Shown piece after piece: positions 53,829 through 63,421 of a DNA stretch of 64,000 nt (position 1 is the stretch's first letter; every line of letters starts with the position of its first letter). Origin of the DNA: an uncultured Sphingorhabdus sp. Lineage in GTDB: Bacteria > Pseudomonadota > Alphaproteobacteria > Sphingomonadales > Sphingomonadaceae. Both the position numbers and the translations under genes were made by a program. A model generated the notes under the pieces. That model was not told the DNA's origin. It worked only from the letters and a program-made list of their open reading frames with translations, and made no database searches. The stretch covers positions 1,426,001-1,490,000 of the forward strand of contig CANMXN010000001.1 of NCBI GenBank assembly GCA_947501885.1, read 5' to 3'.

Positions 53829-54152
53829 TTAAGCCTCTTCGATAAATTGGCGGCGCGCATCAACCATCAAATTATCCATAGCACCACGTACAAAACTCTC
53901 ATCGCAATCAACGCCAGCGCTGGTCAAATCACCCAGCACCTTGCGCAATACATCTTCATCACCCGCTTCTTCAAAATCGGCCTGCACGACCGCCTTGCCA
54001 TAGGCCTCGCTCTCTTCGCTGGTGAGCTTCATTTTCTCAGCAGCCCATAGGCCGAGTAATTTATTACGGCGTGCTGTCACGCGAAATTTTAAATCTTCAT
54101 CATGCGCAAATTTATTTTCAAAAGCGCGTTCGCGGTCATCAAATCCAGCCAT
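53829..54152 (-). CDS. DUF1476/ATPase inhibitor zeta-like protein
   Basis: A 107-residue helical protein starting at ATG 54152 (GGGGAT just before). The N-terminus MAGFDDRERAFENKFAHDEDLKFRVTARRNKLLGLWAAEKM is diagnostic of the alphaproteobacterial zeta subunit, which inhibits the F1F0-ATPase in Paracoccus and relatives. It heads the DUF1476-bolA-grxD operon. The inhibitory role in this lineage is inferred. Confidence 0.9.
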   Translation of the reverse strand: MAGFDDRERAFENKFAHDEDLKFRVTARRNKLLGLWAAEKMKLTSEESEAYGKAVVQADFEEAGDEDVLRKVLGDLTSAGVDCDESFVRGAMDNLMVDARRQFIEEA

Positions 54153-54268
54153 AAATATCCCCAATAGTGTTGAACCCTTAACAGGGTTTAGCTTCTGTTA
54201 TAAATTTAATATCTTTTACGCATAAAACAAGCATTGCCTTAAACAAAGATAGAAAAGAATTGATACCG

Positions 54269-55264
54269 TTAAATTTTCACCACCAATTTACCCACCGCTT
54301 CACGATTGCCCAATCTTGCTATCGCTTTGGAAGCATCAGCAAAATCAAACACCTCTGATATACGTGGTTTAATGAGACCGCGACCATAAAAATCGAACAA
54401 TTGCGCTATATTAGCGTGGTTACGCTTGGGGTCTCGGGCTGCGAAAGCTCCCCAAAATACGCCGCATACATCACAGCTTTTGAGCAGCGTTAGGTTGAGC
54501 GGTAATTTGGCAATACCCGCTGGAAAGCCCACGACAAGAAATTTGCCTTCCCAACCAATGGATCGCACAGCAGGCTCGCTATAATCGCCGCCTACCGTAT
54601 CATAAATAATATTATAGCCATCACCGCTAGCCGCTTTTTTAAATTCGCCCGCTAATGCTTTTGAGGTATCTTTATCGAGCGGTTGATAGGGGTAGATTAT
54701 GACATCATCAGCACCAGCATCGCGTGCTACTTGTGCTTTGGCTTCGCTGGAAACGCCTGCAATAGTGCGCCCACCATAAGCTTTCACCAATTCTATCGCC
54801 GATATACCAATACCGCCAGCACCGCCAAGCACAAGCACATTGTCCCCTTCTTTCATATGACCGCGATCTTTAAGCGCATGGACCGATGTACCATAAGTCA
54901 TGAGAATCGCCGATGCATCTTCAAAGCTCATACTATCAGGGATTTTGAAACAGTTGAAACCCATCACCATGACTTTTTCGGCCAGACCATTATGGCCGCA
55001 TAGCGCAATAACGCGATCGCCCACAGCAAAACCCTCAACTCCATCGCCAATTTGTTCAATGACGCCAGCCACTTCGCCGCCAGGGGCAAAAGGACGCGGC
55101 GGTTTGAATTGATACATATCTTTAATAATCAAAGTATCGGGATAATTGATAGAACAAGCTTTTACTGACACGACAATATGTCCCGCTATGGCTTTTGGTT
55201 CAGGCAGTTCGCCCATTTCTAATGTTTCAGGACCGCCAACTTTGTTGGATAATAATGCGCGCAT
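54269..55264 (-). CDS. quinone oxidoreductase / MDR-family alcohol dehydrogenase
   Basis: A 331-residue NADPH-dependent MDR enzyme without the structural zinc (no Cys cluster). The N-terminus has the QOR pattern VVSVKACSINYPDTLIIKDMYQFKPPRPFAPGGEVAGVIEQIGDGVEGFAVGDRV, the nucleotide fold VLVLGGAGGIGISAIELVKAYGG, and the C-terminus GLIKPRISEVFDFADASKAIARL. It may reduce quinones or enones. Single-gene unit. Confidence 0.93.
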   Translation of the reverse strand: MRALLSNKVGGPETLEMGELPEPKAIAGHIVVSVKACSINYPDTLIIKDMYQFKPPRPFAPGGEVAGVIEQIGDGVEGFAVGDRVIALCGHNGLAEKVMVMGFNCFKIPDSMSFEDASAILMTYGTSVHALKDRGHMKEGDNVLVLGGAGGIGISAIELVKAYGGRTIAGVSSEAKAQVARDAGADDVIIYPYQPLDKDTSKALAGEFKKAASGDGYNIIYDTVGGDYSEPAVRSIGWEGKFLVVGFPAGIAKLPLNLTLLKSCDVCGVFWGAFAARDPKRNHANIAQLFDFYGRGLIKPRISEVFDFADASKAIARLGNREAVGKLVVKI

Positions 55265-55314
55265 AATTTCTCTCTTTTTTTAGGATCACTTTATTCATTG
55301 ACCCATTATGTTGC

Positions 55315-55905
55315 TCAAGTCATGGATACAAGCCATGATTGGCTTTTCGTCACATGACTCTCATAGGCTGTAATAGCATCTTCACGTTGCATTGTAAGAC
55401 CTATTTCATCAAGCCCATTGAGCAAGCAATTTTTACGAAAGGGGTCGATCTCAAAAGGAAAGCGATCTTGAAAATCCGTTGTTACGACCTGATTTTCCAA
55501 ATCAATATGAATGGGATCACTTTGTGCGACCTCCATCAAACGGTCAATTGCCTCTTGCGGCAAGGCGATAGCAAGCATGCCATTTTTGAATGCGTTGCCC
55601 GAAAAAATGTCGGAAAAACTAGGCGCGATAACGGCCTTAATGCCCAGATCAGCCATCGCCCAAGCGGCATGTTCACGGCTAGACCCGCATCCAAAATTAT
55701 CGCCCGCGATTAATATCGGGCTACCTTTATATTCGGGATCGTCAAATATATTGCCTACTTCGGCACGGATAGTTTCAAACGCGCCTTTGCCAAGGCCGCT
55801 GCGGCTGATGGTTTTTAACCATTTGGCAGGGATTATAATATCGGTATCGATATTTTCGCGGCCGAGTGGATAGGCGCGTCCAGATACGCTTGTAATCGCT
55901 TTCAT
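55315..55905 (-). CDS. leuD: 3-isopropylmalate dehydratase small subunit
   Basis: A 196-residue LeuD with the swivelling-domain motif [24 protein letters not shown] 55905 follows AGAGAGGG; a longer reading frame (to 55983) overlaps the preceding small gene and is unlikely. With LeuC it isomerises 2-isopropylmalate to 3-isopropylmalate in leucine synthesis. In this lineage the leuC gene is 2 kb upstream because of an inserted peptidase gene. Confidence 0.95.
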   Translation of the reverse strand: MKAITSVSGRAYPLGRENIDTDIIIPAKWLKTISRSGLGKGAFETIRAEVGNIFDDPEYKGSPILIAGDNFGCGSSREHAAWAMADLGIKAVIAPSFSDIFSGNAFKNGMLAIALPQEAIDRLMEVAQSDPIHIDLENQVVTTDFQDRFPFEIDPFRKNCLLNGLDEIGLTMQREDAITAYESHVTKSQSWLVSMT

Positions 55906-55915
55906 ACGCCCTCTC

Positions 55916-56074
55916 TTAATCAGTTTCGGGAGCATCTTTGGGCGGTTTAGGAGCTGCTTTATCTTTCTTGCGCTTGCTTGCATAGAGAAGCGCAGCGGCT
56001 ACTGCAGCAGAACCAATGGCCGCTGCGCCGACTTTGGTGCTGGTTTTCCATTTTTTGTCTTTTTTATCGGTCAT
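55916..56074 (-). CDS. small single-membrane-segment protein between leuC and leuD
   Basis: A 52-residue protein not expected from longer ORF listings. It has a basic start ([16 protein letters not shown]), an alanine-rich membrane helix ([16 protein letters not shown]), a KRKK cap, and a proline-rich tail ([10 protein letters not shown]). Its stop is 11 bases before the leuD ATG, which fits translational linkage. The Shine-Dalgarno is weak (AGAAG). Function unknown. A similar gene may accompany leuD in relatives. Confidence 0.65.
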   Translation of the reverse strand: MTDKKDKKWKTSTKVGAAAIGSAAVAAALLYASKRKKDKAAPKPPKDAPETD

Positions 56075-56167
56075 GATCATTCTTCTTTTGCGCGTTCGAT
56101 AGGATTTTATGTAAAGCGCCGTTACGGAAATAAAGCAATAGTTTTATGACGAAGGACGTTTAAACAT

Positions 56168-56198
56168 TTTATTCAAAATCCCTAATATCGGTTAATTT
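56168..56198. repeat. 31-bp direct repeat of the leuC 3' end, distal copy
   Basis: Identical in 31 bases to 57949-57979, which is the last ~9 codons of leuC plus its stop (reading DIRDFE on the minus strand). It lies between the small membrane protein gene and the peptidase gene stop. This is the former leuC end as seen from leuD. Confidence 0.9.
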
Positions 56199-57891
56199 AC
56201 TGTATATTGTGCTTATTATCCAATGGGCTGACTTTATAAAATAGTCGCGGCGGGAGCATTGTTTTGCCATGCGGCCAATAAGCAATAATATAGGTTTTTC
56301 CGTCAGACTTTAGGACGCTAAAAATAGCCTTATGCAATACATCGCCTGTGTCACCCGAAATGCGCGTTTTGAGAATATCGCCAGCTTCTATTCCAGCTTT
56401 TTGTGCAGGGCCTCCTGCCTTAACCGAAGCCACTTTTGCATAACCATCGTCAAATTCAAAATCTAATTCCATACCAATATCATATTTGGGCAGGGCTTCT
56501 TTGACTAATATGAAATCTGAACCTTGAATGGTTATTTTGGAAGGGAATTTTTGTTTATCAAAAAAGAGCGGTTTTGGTGGATTGGTTGTAAATAATATAT
56601 TCTCGAAACCTGCTTTATCAAATGGCTTTTCTGATTGCGCATTGACCGCTGATTTAATTCTCTTCATGTCATCATAGATACCAATGGCTCTACCTATTTT
56701 ATTTCTTTGGGCATAATGGCGCTGCAAGGATATTAAAAAACCATGGTGATAGGGATTATCTTCGATATTATGAGTTTCTGCAAATTCTAGGGCTTCATTT
56801 GCTCCGATTTGAAAATATTTTGCGCCTCGCGGATGCGTGTCTGCAAGATATTGAAAAGTAGCAAATTCAGTAACCCCTTCTGATAGCCATCGCGGCATAT
56901 GATGACGATATGGGAAAAAGCTATTCTCAACTATATCTATTGGTATCCATGTATGCAGTAGTTCATGCAAGGCTGCATAATCCAATTCCCATTGATTATA
57001 GGTATAGTCATAATTCGCGGATAGAAATACTATTTGTTTACCATTTCCTGCCGCACCGAAAATAGTGTTAGAGAAATCATTCTCCAATTGAATAATAATC
57101 AGGCTATTGTTGGCATGGCTCTTGGGTTTCCAAAATTTATCAGAGAAATAGGGATGGGCTCCTTCTATAAGGTGATGAATTTTTGGCGCATGCCGCGCAA
57201 AGCCTTGATTTGAAAAAGTGCGAGAATGTCGCATGTCATCGTTACTGTTTGTTTGATGCCTTAGTTTGCCACCTATAAAAAATTGTCCACCATCTATGCC
57301 ATTGGGTAAAAAAGACTTAATTTCGTCTTTGATACGGGTGCTATGGCCCATGTCCCATCCATCGGGCAATTGCCATATGATTTCAGTAGCCTGATCATCA
57401 AAGTCTAATCGCTCATCCTTATGATTAAAATATCGAACAGCGGTAAATAAAGCTCTTGCTTTTGCCAGAAAAAAATCATTACCTACCACTAATGAGTTAG
57501 CTTGGGGGCAGATATCTATAATATCTGTTGTAAGGTTTTTATCGCTATATTTGAGCTTGATATCATAGCTAATTATTAAATGCTTAGCACCAGTTGATGG
57601 AACAACATCGGTAAATCTTTGCTCTCCGTCTGTGCCTATCCCGCCCGATATAATTTTAATGGGGCTATACTCGCCAGCGGCGCAATCGGAAGCAGAAAAG
57701 TCACGTATTTTAACAGTAGATAATCCCGCCCATTGTATTTTGGCGGTGACATTCAAAACTCTCTCTGCCGTATATTTAATATTGTAGGTTGTGAGAATCT
57801 CGGCTTTGCTGTCAGCTCGCCCATTAGTTGGTGTAATCGTGAAGATTGATACAATAAGTGTCAGTAATATTAATAATATTTTGTGGATCAT
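56197..57891 (-). CDS. M61-like metallopeptidase with PDZ domain, inserted between leuC and leuD
   Basis: A 564-residue secreted protein. A signal peptide (MIHKILLILLTLIVSIFTITPTNG) is followed by a beta-rich domain, the gluzincin zinc site ALHELLHTW (H309, E310, H313) and the third ligand E338 in RWLSEGVTEF, and a C-terminal PDZ domain (~465-545, VASVKAGGPAQKAGIEAGDILK). This is the layout of M61 glycyl aminopeptidase-type proteins. Its stop overlaps one of two 31-bp copies of the leuC 3' end, so it was added between leuC and leuD in one event. Substrate unknown. Confidence 0.8.
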   Translation of the reverse strand: MIHKILLILLTLIVSIFTITPTNGRADSKAEILTTYNIKYTAERVLNVTAKIQWAGLSTVKIRDFSASDCAAGEYSPIKIISGGIGTDGEQRFTDVVPSTGAKHLIISYDIKLKYSDKNLTTDIIDICPQANSLVVGNDFFLAKARALFTAVRYFNHKDERLDFDDQATEIIWQLPDGWDMGHSTRIKDEIKSFLPNGIDGGQFFIGGKLRHQTNSNDDMRHSRTFSNQGFARHAPKIHHLIEGAHPYFSDKFWKPKSHANNSLIIIQLENDFSNTIFGAAGNGKQIVFLSANYDYTYNQWELDYAALHELLHTWIPIDIVENSFFPYRHHMPRWLSEGVTEFATFQYLADTHPRGAKYFQIGANEALEFAETHNIEDNPYHHGFLISLQRHYAQRNKIGRAIGIYDDMKRIKSAVNAQSEKPFDKAGFENILFTTNPPKPLFFDKQKFPSKITIQGSDFILVKEALPKYDIGMELDFEFDDGYAKVASVKAGGPAQKAGIEAGDILKTRISGDTGDVLHKAIFSVLKSDGKTYIIAYWPHGKTMLPPRLFYKVSPLDNKHNIQ

Positions 57892-57948
57892 AAATACACC
57901 CAGAATGATTATCCTAGATAGTATATAATATTACTTTATAGGCAATGA

Positions 57949-57979
57949 TTTATTCAAAATCCCTAATATCGGTTAATTT
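57949..57979. repeat. 31-bp direct repeat, leuC end, proximal copy
   Basis: The authentic end of leuC. Its identical copy is at 56168-56198, 1781 bases away, in the same orientation. Between the copies lies only the M61-like gene. Confidence 0.9.
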
Positions 57980-59368
57980 CCCTGTCACGGCGGCAGCGGC
58001 TGCCATTGCGGGAGAGACAAGATGCGTGCGTGATCCCGGGCCTTGGCGACCGACAAAGTTACGATTGCTGGTCGAGGCACAGCGCTCACCAGCGGGGACT
58101 TTATCGGGGTTCATACCCAAACAGGCACTGCATCCTGGTTCGCGCCATTCAAAGCCTGCTTGGGTGAATATTGCATCCAATCCTTCGGCCTCGGCTTGTT
58201 CCTTGACCAGACCGCTGCCCGGAACAACGATGGCCCATTTCACGCCGTCAGCCTTGCTGCGGCCTTTGAGAATGGATGCAGCAGCGCGTAAATCTTCGAT
58301 GCGGCTGTTGGTACAACTGCCGATAAAGATATTCTCGATTCTAACATCTTGCATTTTTGTGCCCGCGCTAAGCCCCATATAATCGAGCGACTTTTGCGCC
58401 GCCGCCTGTTTCGATGGATCGGCAAAGCTCATCGGGTCTGGCACACGGCCCGTAATCGGCACCACATCCTCAGGGCTTGTTCCCCAAGTGACCGATGGAG
58501 CGACATCAGCGGCGTTGATGATCACGCTCTTGTCGAATTTTGCGCCGTCATCGGTGCGTAATGTTTTCCAATATTGAACCGCCGCATCCCATTGATCGCC
58601 TTTTGGAGCCATCGGGCGGTCTTTTAAATAGGCAAAGGTCTTGTTATCGGGGGCGATTAATCCTGCGCGCGCGCCGCCTTCGATGGACATGTTGGAGACG
58701 GTTAAGCGGCCTTCGATGCTCATTTCTTCAAACACTTTGCCGCGATATTCGATGACATGGCCCGTGCCGCCCGCTGTCCCAATTACGCCGATGATGTGCA
58801 GGATTAAATCTTTGGGCGATACGCCTGCATTCAATTCACCATCAACGCGCACTTCCATCGATTTGCTTTGCGATAATAATAAGGTTTGCGTGGCCATGAC
58901 ATGTTCAACCTCGCTGGTGCCTATGCCAAATGCGAGCGCGCCCAAGGCGCCATGCGCTGCGGTGTGGCTATCACCGCAAACTATCGTTGTGCCAGGCAGG
59001 GTAAAGCCTTGTTCAGGCCCAATGACATGGACAATACCTTGGTTGCGGTCGGTTGCGCCAATATAGGGCACGCCAAATTCAGCGGTATTTTTCTCTAGCG
59101 CCGCTAATTGCGCCGCGCTTTGCGGATCAGCGATTGGGATGATAGTGCCGCTGGGGTCCATACGCGCTGTGGTGGGCAGATTATGATCGGGCACGGCCAA
59201 TGTCAGGTCTGGACGGCGAACCTTGCGCCCTGCATTGCGCAATCCTTCAAAAGCCTGTGGGCTGGTGACTTCATGCACCAAATGCCGATCAATATAGAGG
59301 AGCGCCGTATCACCATTGTTTTCTACAATGTGAGCATCCCATATTTTCTGATATAATGTCTTTGGCAT
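57950..59368 (-). CDS. leuC: 3-isopropylmalate dehydratase large subunit
   Basis: A 472-residue aconitase-family enzyme with the [4Fe-4S] ligands in [12 protein letters not shown] and [13 protein letters not shown], plus [31 protein letters not shown]. Leucine pathway, cytoplasm. Full length; the C-terminus (KLTDIRDFE) is repeated 1.8 kb downstream by the insertion. No leader peptide or attenuator was recognised upstream. Confidence 0.97.
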   Translation of the reverse strand: MPKTLYQKIWDAHIVENNGDTALLYIDRHLVHEVTSPQAFEGLRNAGRKVRRPDLTLAVPDHNLPTTARMDPSGTIIPIADPQSAAQLAALEKNTAEFGVPYIGATDRNQGIVHVIGPEQGFTLPGTTIVCGDSHTAAHGALGALAFGIGTSEVEHVMATQTLLLSQSKSMEVRVDGELNAGVSPKDLILHIIGVIGTAGGTGHVIEYRGKVFEEMSIEGRLTVSNMSIEGGARAGLIAPDNKTFAYLKDRPMAPKGDQWDAAVQYWKTLRTDDGAKFDKSVIINAADVAPSVTWGTSPEDVVPITGRVPDPMSFADPSKQAAAQKSLDYMGLSAGTKMQDVRIENIFIGSCTNSRIEDLRAAASILKGRSKADGVKWAIVVPGSGLVKEQAEAEGLDAIFTQAGFEWREPGCSACLGMNPDKVPAGERCASTSNRNFVGRQGPGSRTHLVSPAMAAAAAVTGKLTDIRDFE

Positions 59369-59465
59369 ATTTGATATTTCCTTATGCCATGCGCTTAAAT
59401 CTGATTATAATATTATGCAAGATAGTGCGAACACTTTTCTATTGGTTCTTTACTTCAATCACTCA

Positions 59466-59999
59466 TCAAGGTTTATAAGACACATATTCTTGGCGGTTGA
59501 CCAATTTGCCCCACGTGCCGTCATAGGGATGCACCATTTGCGTATCGCCAGTGCCGTTTATTAGGGCGCGTTTTTCATTATGCCATGCGAAAATACCGCC
59601 GCTTACATTATAAATATCGCCCGCGCCCATTGCTTGTAATACATCCTTTGCGCGATCTGCTAATTGCGAAGAGCGCACCCCGACTGAACAATAGAAGATC
59701 ACATCTTTGCCCGATGCGATTGATCCGATGTGTTCCGCGACTTCGCTGGCCGATGCTTTGGGGTCGATGCGCAGCGCACCATCAATATGGCTGACGGCAT
59801 ATTCATCCTGTTCGCGCACATCGATCAGCACCAAATCTCTCTTATCCGCGCTCCATTGCGATAATTGGGCCGTGCTAAGATGCCCGATATTGGGATAGGA
59901 AGATTGTAGTTCCGCCTCCAGAGTATCGAGTTTTTTATCATCCGATGAACAACTGCTGGTAAAGAGCAAGGCGATAAAAATGGATATTATACGAAACAT
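59466..59999 (-). CDS. rhodanese-domain lipoprotein
   Basis: A 177-residue protein starting at ATG 59999 with a lipoprotein signal (LLFTSSC). The rhodanese domain has LIDVREQDEYAVSHIDGAL and the active-site loop FYCSVGVRSS, with catalytic Cys. It may transfer sulfur or act as a redox protein on the outer face. The region past 145 (GTGDTQMVHPYDGTWGKLVNRQEYVSYKP) is an extension not seen in single-domain rhodaneses. An upstream ATG at 60035 is possible but lacks a ribosome site. Confidence 0.85.
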   Translation of the reverse strand: MFRIISIFIALLFTSSCSSDDKKLDTLEAELQSSYPNIGHLSTAQLSQWSADKRDLVLIDVREQDEYAVSHIDGALRIDPKASASEVAEHIGSIASGKDVIFYCSVGVRSSQLADRAKDVLQAMGAGDIYNVSGGIFAWHNEKRALINGTGDTQMVHPYDGTWGKLVNRQEYVSYKP

Positions 60000-60047
60000 T
60001 AGCCAAGCATAATATAGGCTATGCTGTGGGTGCAACTATTTATTATT

Positions 60048-60941
60048 TTATGTTTTACCCTTATTCGGGCGATTGCTCCATATGGTCAAACCAATGCCTG
60101 TGAAAATTAAGCCGCTGCCCAGCAGAAAAGTCTTGGTGATTGCTTCATCTAAAAATAATATGCCGCCGATGGTTGCGATAGCAGGAACAGATAGCTGCGC
60201 GGTCGCAGCGAGGCTGACCGATATTTTGGGCAGCACCGCATACCATATGACATAGCCCAATCCCGATGTGATGATGCCCGATGCGAGAGCGAGTATTATG
60301 CCATATGTGGAGATGTCCGCTGCTGTGAAAGGCATGAGCAAGAGGCATAAAGGGGCTGCGGCGATAAAATTACGGGCGGTGGCAAGGGCTGGCTTTTGAG
60401 CACTACGCCCAATCCAACTATATATGCCCCAAGCGACACCAGCGCTAATCATCAAAGCATATCCTTGCCATGCGAAACTATTAAGCATCGTTATGCCCCC
60501 GCTCGGTGATATGAATATTATAAGACCGCCAACTGCGATGAGCAATCCTGTCGCTTCTAGCCATGATGGCATATTACCCTTGAAAATAGTTATGGCTTGC
60601 AGAGTAAATTGTACGCTGGCGAATAATATGAGCGCGCCAATACCAGCTCCTAATGTGATGTAGGCATAAGAAAATGTGGCGGCATAGATGAACAGAGCAA
60701 AGCCCGATATAAAGGAACCTTTTCGAGGTAGAGCCTTGGTAAAATGGCGATCTTTCGAGGCCATAATGAACCATAGGAATAGGGCACCAGAAATAATACG
60801 AATGATGGTGAAGCTGGCCCAATCTATTGCGCCAGAGCCGTTTAATGCTGCACGATTGAGCAGGCTATTGCCCGCAAAAGCCATCAGTGCCAATAATAGC
60901 ATGAGCATAGTGGCCAATAAGGATGTAGTTTTTGACGTCAT
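60048..60941 (-). CDS. EamA/DMT-family transporter
   Basis: A 297-residue protein with ten hydrophobic segments in two repeats, typical of the drug/metabolite transporter superfamily (LVIRIISGALFLWFIM, AYITLGAGIGALILFASVQFTLQAITIF, GYVIWYAVLPKISVSLAATAQLSVPAIATIGGILFLDEAITKTFLLGSGLIFTGIGL). The start ATG 60941 begins MTSKTTSLL. A longer frame to 61013 would enter the GST gene end. Substrate unknown. Confidence 0.88.
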   Translation of the reverse strand: MTSKTTSLLATMLMLLLALMAFAGNSLLNRAALNGSGAIDWASFTIIRIISGALFLWFIMASKDRHFTKALPRKGSFISGFALFIYAATFSYAYITLGAGIGALILFASVQFTLQAITIFKGNMPSWLEATGLLIAVGGLIIFISPSGGITMLNSFAWQGYALMISAGVAWGIYSWIGRSAQKPALATARNFIAAAPLCLLLMPFTAADISTYGIILALASGIITSGLGYVIWYAVLPKISVSLAATAQLSVPAIATIGGILFLDEAITKTFLLGSGLIFTGIGLTIWSNRPNKGKT

Positions 60942-60957
60942 TATGAGCGCAGATATT

Positions 60958-61704
60958 TCATGAAGCGCGATGATCTTCGGTGATAAGCGCAATCGCCATA
61001 ATTTCATCTTCATGCGCTTGTTCGCGCCAAGTCTCGGCCAAGGCTTGTTGCTCCCATGCGATCATAGCGGGATGTTCTAACATGGCCTGCATCCATGCCT
61101 TTGCTGGCCCTTCGGCGCGCAATCCAAAGGTACGAAATCGGTAAACCACGGGGGCATAAAAAGCATCAACCGCGCTGAAATTTTCGCCCGCCAGCCATGG
61201 CCCGCCAAAACGCGTTAATCCATCGCACCATAGTTCGTTGATACGGCGGATATTGGCGTTGAGTGCGGCGACTTGCCGTTGATCGAGCGCGGGTTGATAA
61301 TCGTTAGTCACGCTGCAATTGCTATCGACATTTTCATATATTTTTGCACGTACGCCGATGTTCATCGGGCATATGGTGCGCAAAGCGCTAAACCCACCGT
61401 GCATCTCGGCGGTGCTACTGCGCGCCCATGCTCTAGCAACTTTCTCCTCTGGCCAGACGCCATCATGATGCTCGGCCAAATATTCGATAATGGCCAGCGA
61501 ATCCCATATGATGGTATCACCATCGTGCAGGCATGGGACCATAGCATTGGGACTCAGCGCTTTGAAATTGGCATAATTTTCTGCGGGCGTTGAAAAACAA
61601 AAAATCTCTTCTGTGAACTCAATGTCCAAAGCCTTCATCAATACCCAAGGCCGTAACGACCAGCTCGAATAATTCCTATTCGCTGTGATTAATGTGTAGA
61701 CCAT
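60958..61704 (-). CDS. glutathione S-transferase family protein
   Basis: A 248-residue GST with the N-terminal thioredoxin fold (MVYTLITANRNYSSWSLRPWVLMKALDIEF, with S15 or S16 as the probable catalytic Ser, and the NAMVPCLHDGDTIIWDSLAIIEYLAEHH segment) and an all-helical C-domain. GGGGGAAG precedes the ATG. Members conjugate or isomerise electrophiles with glutathione. Confidence 0.92.
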   Translation of the reverse strand: MVYTLITANRNYSSWSLRPWVLMKALDIEFTEEIFCFSTPAENYANFKALSPNAMVPCLHDGDTIIWDSLAIIEYLAEHHDGVWPEEKVARAWARSSTAEMHGGFSALRTICPMNIGVRAKIYENVDSNCSVTNDYQPALDQRQVAALNANIRRINELWCDGLTRFGGPWLAGENFSAVDAFYAPVVYRFRTFGLRAEGPAKAWMQAMLEHPAMIAWEQQALAETWREQAHEDEIMAIALITEDHRAS

Positions 61705-61814
61705 ATTCTTCCCCCTATTGCTAACGCATATGATATTATGTCCATCTTTTGGCTTGCGTCTTGATGGACTTGCTAGCATCCTATTGTATCAGTGTGAAGA
61801 TTGAGCGGAGAAAA

Positions 61815-62729
61815 ATGATGGAAATGATTGCAAGCGGCTTACGCTTTCCAGAGGGGCCAGTGGCTATGCCCGATGGCAGCATCATATTAACCGAGATAGA
61901 AAGCGGATATATTACCCGCATTGCTCTCGATGGCAGCAAGAGTAAAATTGCCGAAACGGGAGGCGGTCCTAATGGATTGGCGCTAGGGCCAGACGGTAAA
62001 TTATATTGCTGTAATAATGGCGGGTTTGAATGGCAGGATGAAAATGATTTTCTTGTTCCGCACGGTATTGCCAAAGATTATAGCGGCGGTAGTATTCAGC
62101 GCATCGATATTGAAACGGGCGCAGTGGAAACCCTCTATAAAAGCGGTGATTTTGACTGCATATTACGCGGGCCGAACGATATTGTGTTCGATGAACATGG
62201 CGGCTTTTGGTTCACCGATCATGGCAAGGTCGATTATGAAAAACGCGTGCATGATGTCGTGGGTATATTCTATGCCAAGGCCGATGGTAGCCATTTGGAA
62301 GAAGTGATTTTCCCATCGAATAATCCCAATGGTATCGGACTATCGCCTGATGGCAAAACGCTCTATGCTGCCGAGACTTATACATGCCGTTTGATGAAAT
62401 TTACCATTACAGAAGCGGGTAAGGTTGCCCCCGATATGGGACCAGGTGGCCCAGGCATAGCGCTCTATCGGCCGGCGGGTTATAAATTTTTTGATAGCCT
62501 TGGCATGGAAGAATGCGGTAATATCTGCGTTGCGACAATTGGCGAATGCGGCATTAGCGTGATCTCACCTGAAGGGGAATTGGTTGAATTTGTACCAACG
62601 CCCGATATTTTCACCACCAATATTTGCTTTGGCGGCGATGATAGAAAAGATGCTTATATTTGCCTATCGGGCAGCGGGCAACTCCTCAAGATGCGCTGGA
62701 AACGCGCGGGACTAAAGTTGAATTTTTGA
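61815..62729 (+). CDS. SMP-30/gluconolactonase-family lactonase
   Basis: A 304-residue six-bladed beta-propeller. FPEGPVAMPDGSIILTEIESG, GGGPNGLALGPDGKLYCCNN, LRGPNDIVFDEHGGFWFTDHGK, SNNPNGIGLSPDGKTLYAAETYTCRLMKF place the calcium ligands as in gluconolactonases. The ATG at 61815 follows GGAG by 4-5 bases. It probably hydrolyses a sugar or aromatic lactone. Overlaps the HAD gene by 3 bases. Confidence 0.92.
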   Translation: MMEMIASGLRFPEGPVAMPDGSIILTEIESGYITRIALDGSKSKIAETGGGPNGLALGPDGKLYCCNNGGFEWQDENDFLVPHGIAKDYSGGSIQRIDIETGAVETLYKSGDFDCILRGPNDIVFDEHGGFWFTDHGKVDYEKRVHDVVGIFYAKADGSHLEEVIFPSNNPNGIGLSPDGKTLYAAETYTCRLMKFTITEAGKVAPDMGPGGPGIALYRPAGYKFFDSLGMEECGNICVATIGECGISVISPEGELVEFVPTPDIFTTNICFGGDDRKDAYICLSGSGQLLKMRWKRAGLKLNF

Positions 62730-63382
62730 TGCAATATAACACAATAATTTTTGATTTTGGCGGGGTGATAACATCATCGCCCTTTGAAGTGTTCAACCAT
62801 ATGGAACAGCAGCGCGGCATTCCCAAAGATAGCGTGCGGCGTATCAATAGTAGCAACCCCAATGGCAATGCTTGGGCGCTGTTTGAACGGGCTGAAATTG
62901 ATGTAGCGCAATTTGATATGCTATTTGCCAATGAAGCAGCCATGCTAGATATTGATCTGCGCGGTTCGGATGTTTTGGCGTGCCTCGCGGGTGATATACG
63001 CCCCGCTATGGTTCGGGCGCTTGATCTGCTCAGAGATAGGGGCTTTCTATTAGGCTGTATCACCAATAATGTACCCTCAGGTAAGGGCGCTGGCATGGCT
63101 ATTAACGATGAAAAAGCTGCCGCCGTGTCCGATGTCATGGCACGGTTTGACCATATTATAGAGAGCAGCAAAGTTGGAGTTAGAAAGCCCGATCCGCGTA
63201 TCTATCAGATGAGCTACGAAGCCCTATCGGTTGCACCAGAGCAATGTATCTATCTCGATGATTTGGGTATTAACTGCAAACCAGCGGCGGCTCTGGGTAT
63301 GGCGGCTATTAAGGTTACTAGCGGCAAACAAGCGCTTGCTGAACTTGCAAAATATCTGAATATGCCTGAACTTATTTCTTAA
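62729..63382 (+). CDS. HAD-family hydrolase
   Basis: A 217-residue HAD-IA phosphatase/dehalogenase-type protein. The first motif is IIFDFGGVI (with D as nucleophile; the second Asp position is G, as in some epoxide-hydrolase N-domains and phosphatases), then GCITNN, SSKVGVRKPDPRIYQMSYEALSV, and YLDDLGINCKPAAALGM. The ATG is shared with the SMP-30 stop (TGATG). Substrate unknown; the replaced second Asp makes phosphatase activity uncertain. Confidence 0.88.
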   Translation: MQYNTIIFDFGGVITSSPFEVFNHMEQQRGIPKDSVRRINSSNPNGNAWALFERAEIDVAQFDMLFANEAAMLDIDLRGSDVLACLAGDIRPAMVRALDLLRDRGFLLGCITNNVPSGKGAGMAINDEKAAAVSDVMARFDHIIESSKVGVRKPDPRIYQMSYEALSVAPEQCIYLDDLGINCKPAAALGMAAIKVTSGKQALAELAKYLNMPELIS

Positions 63383-63421
63383 CCATCACCCTATTTTATC
63401 CCATATTAGAAAGTCAAAACC

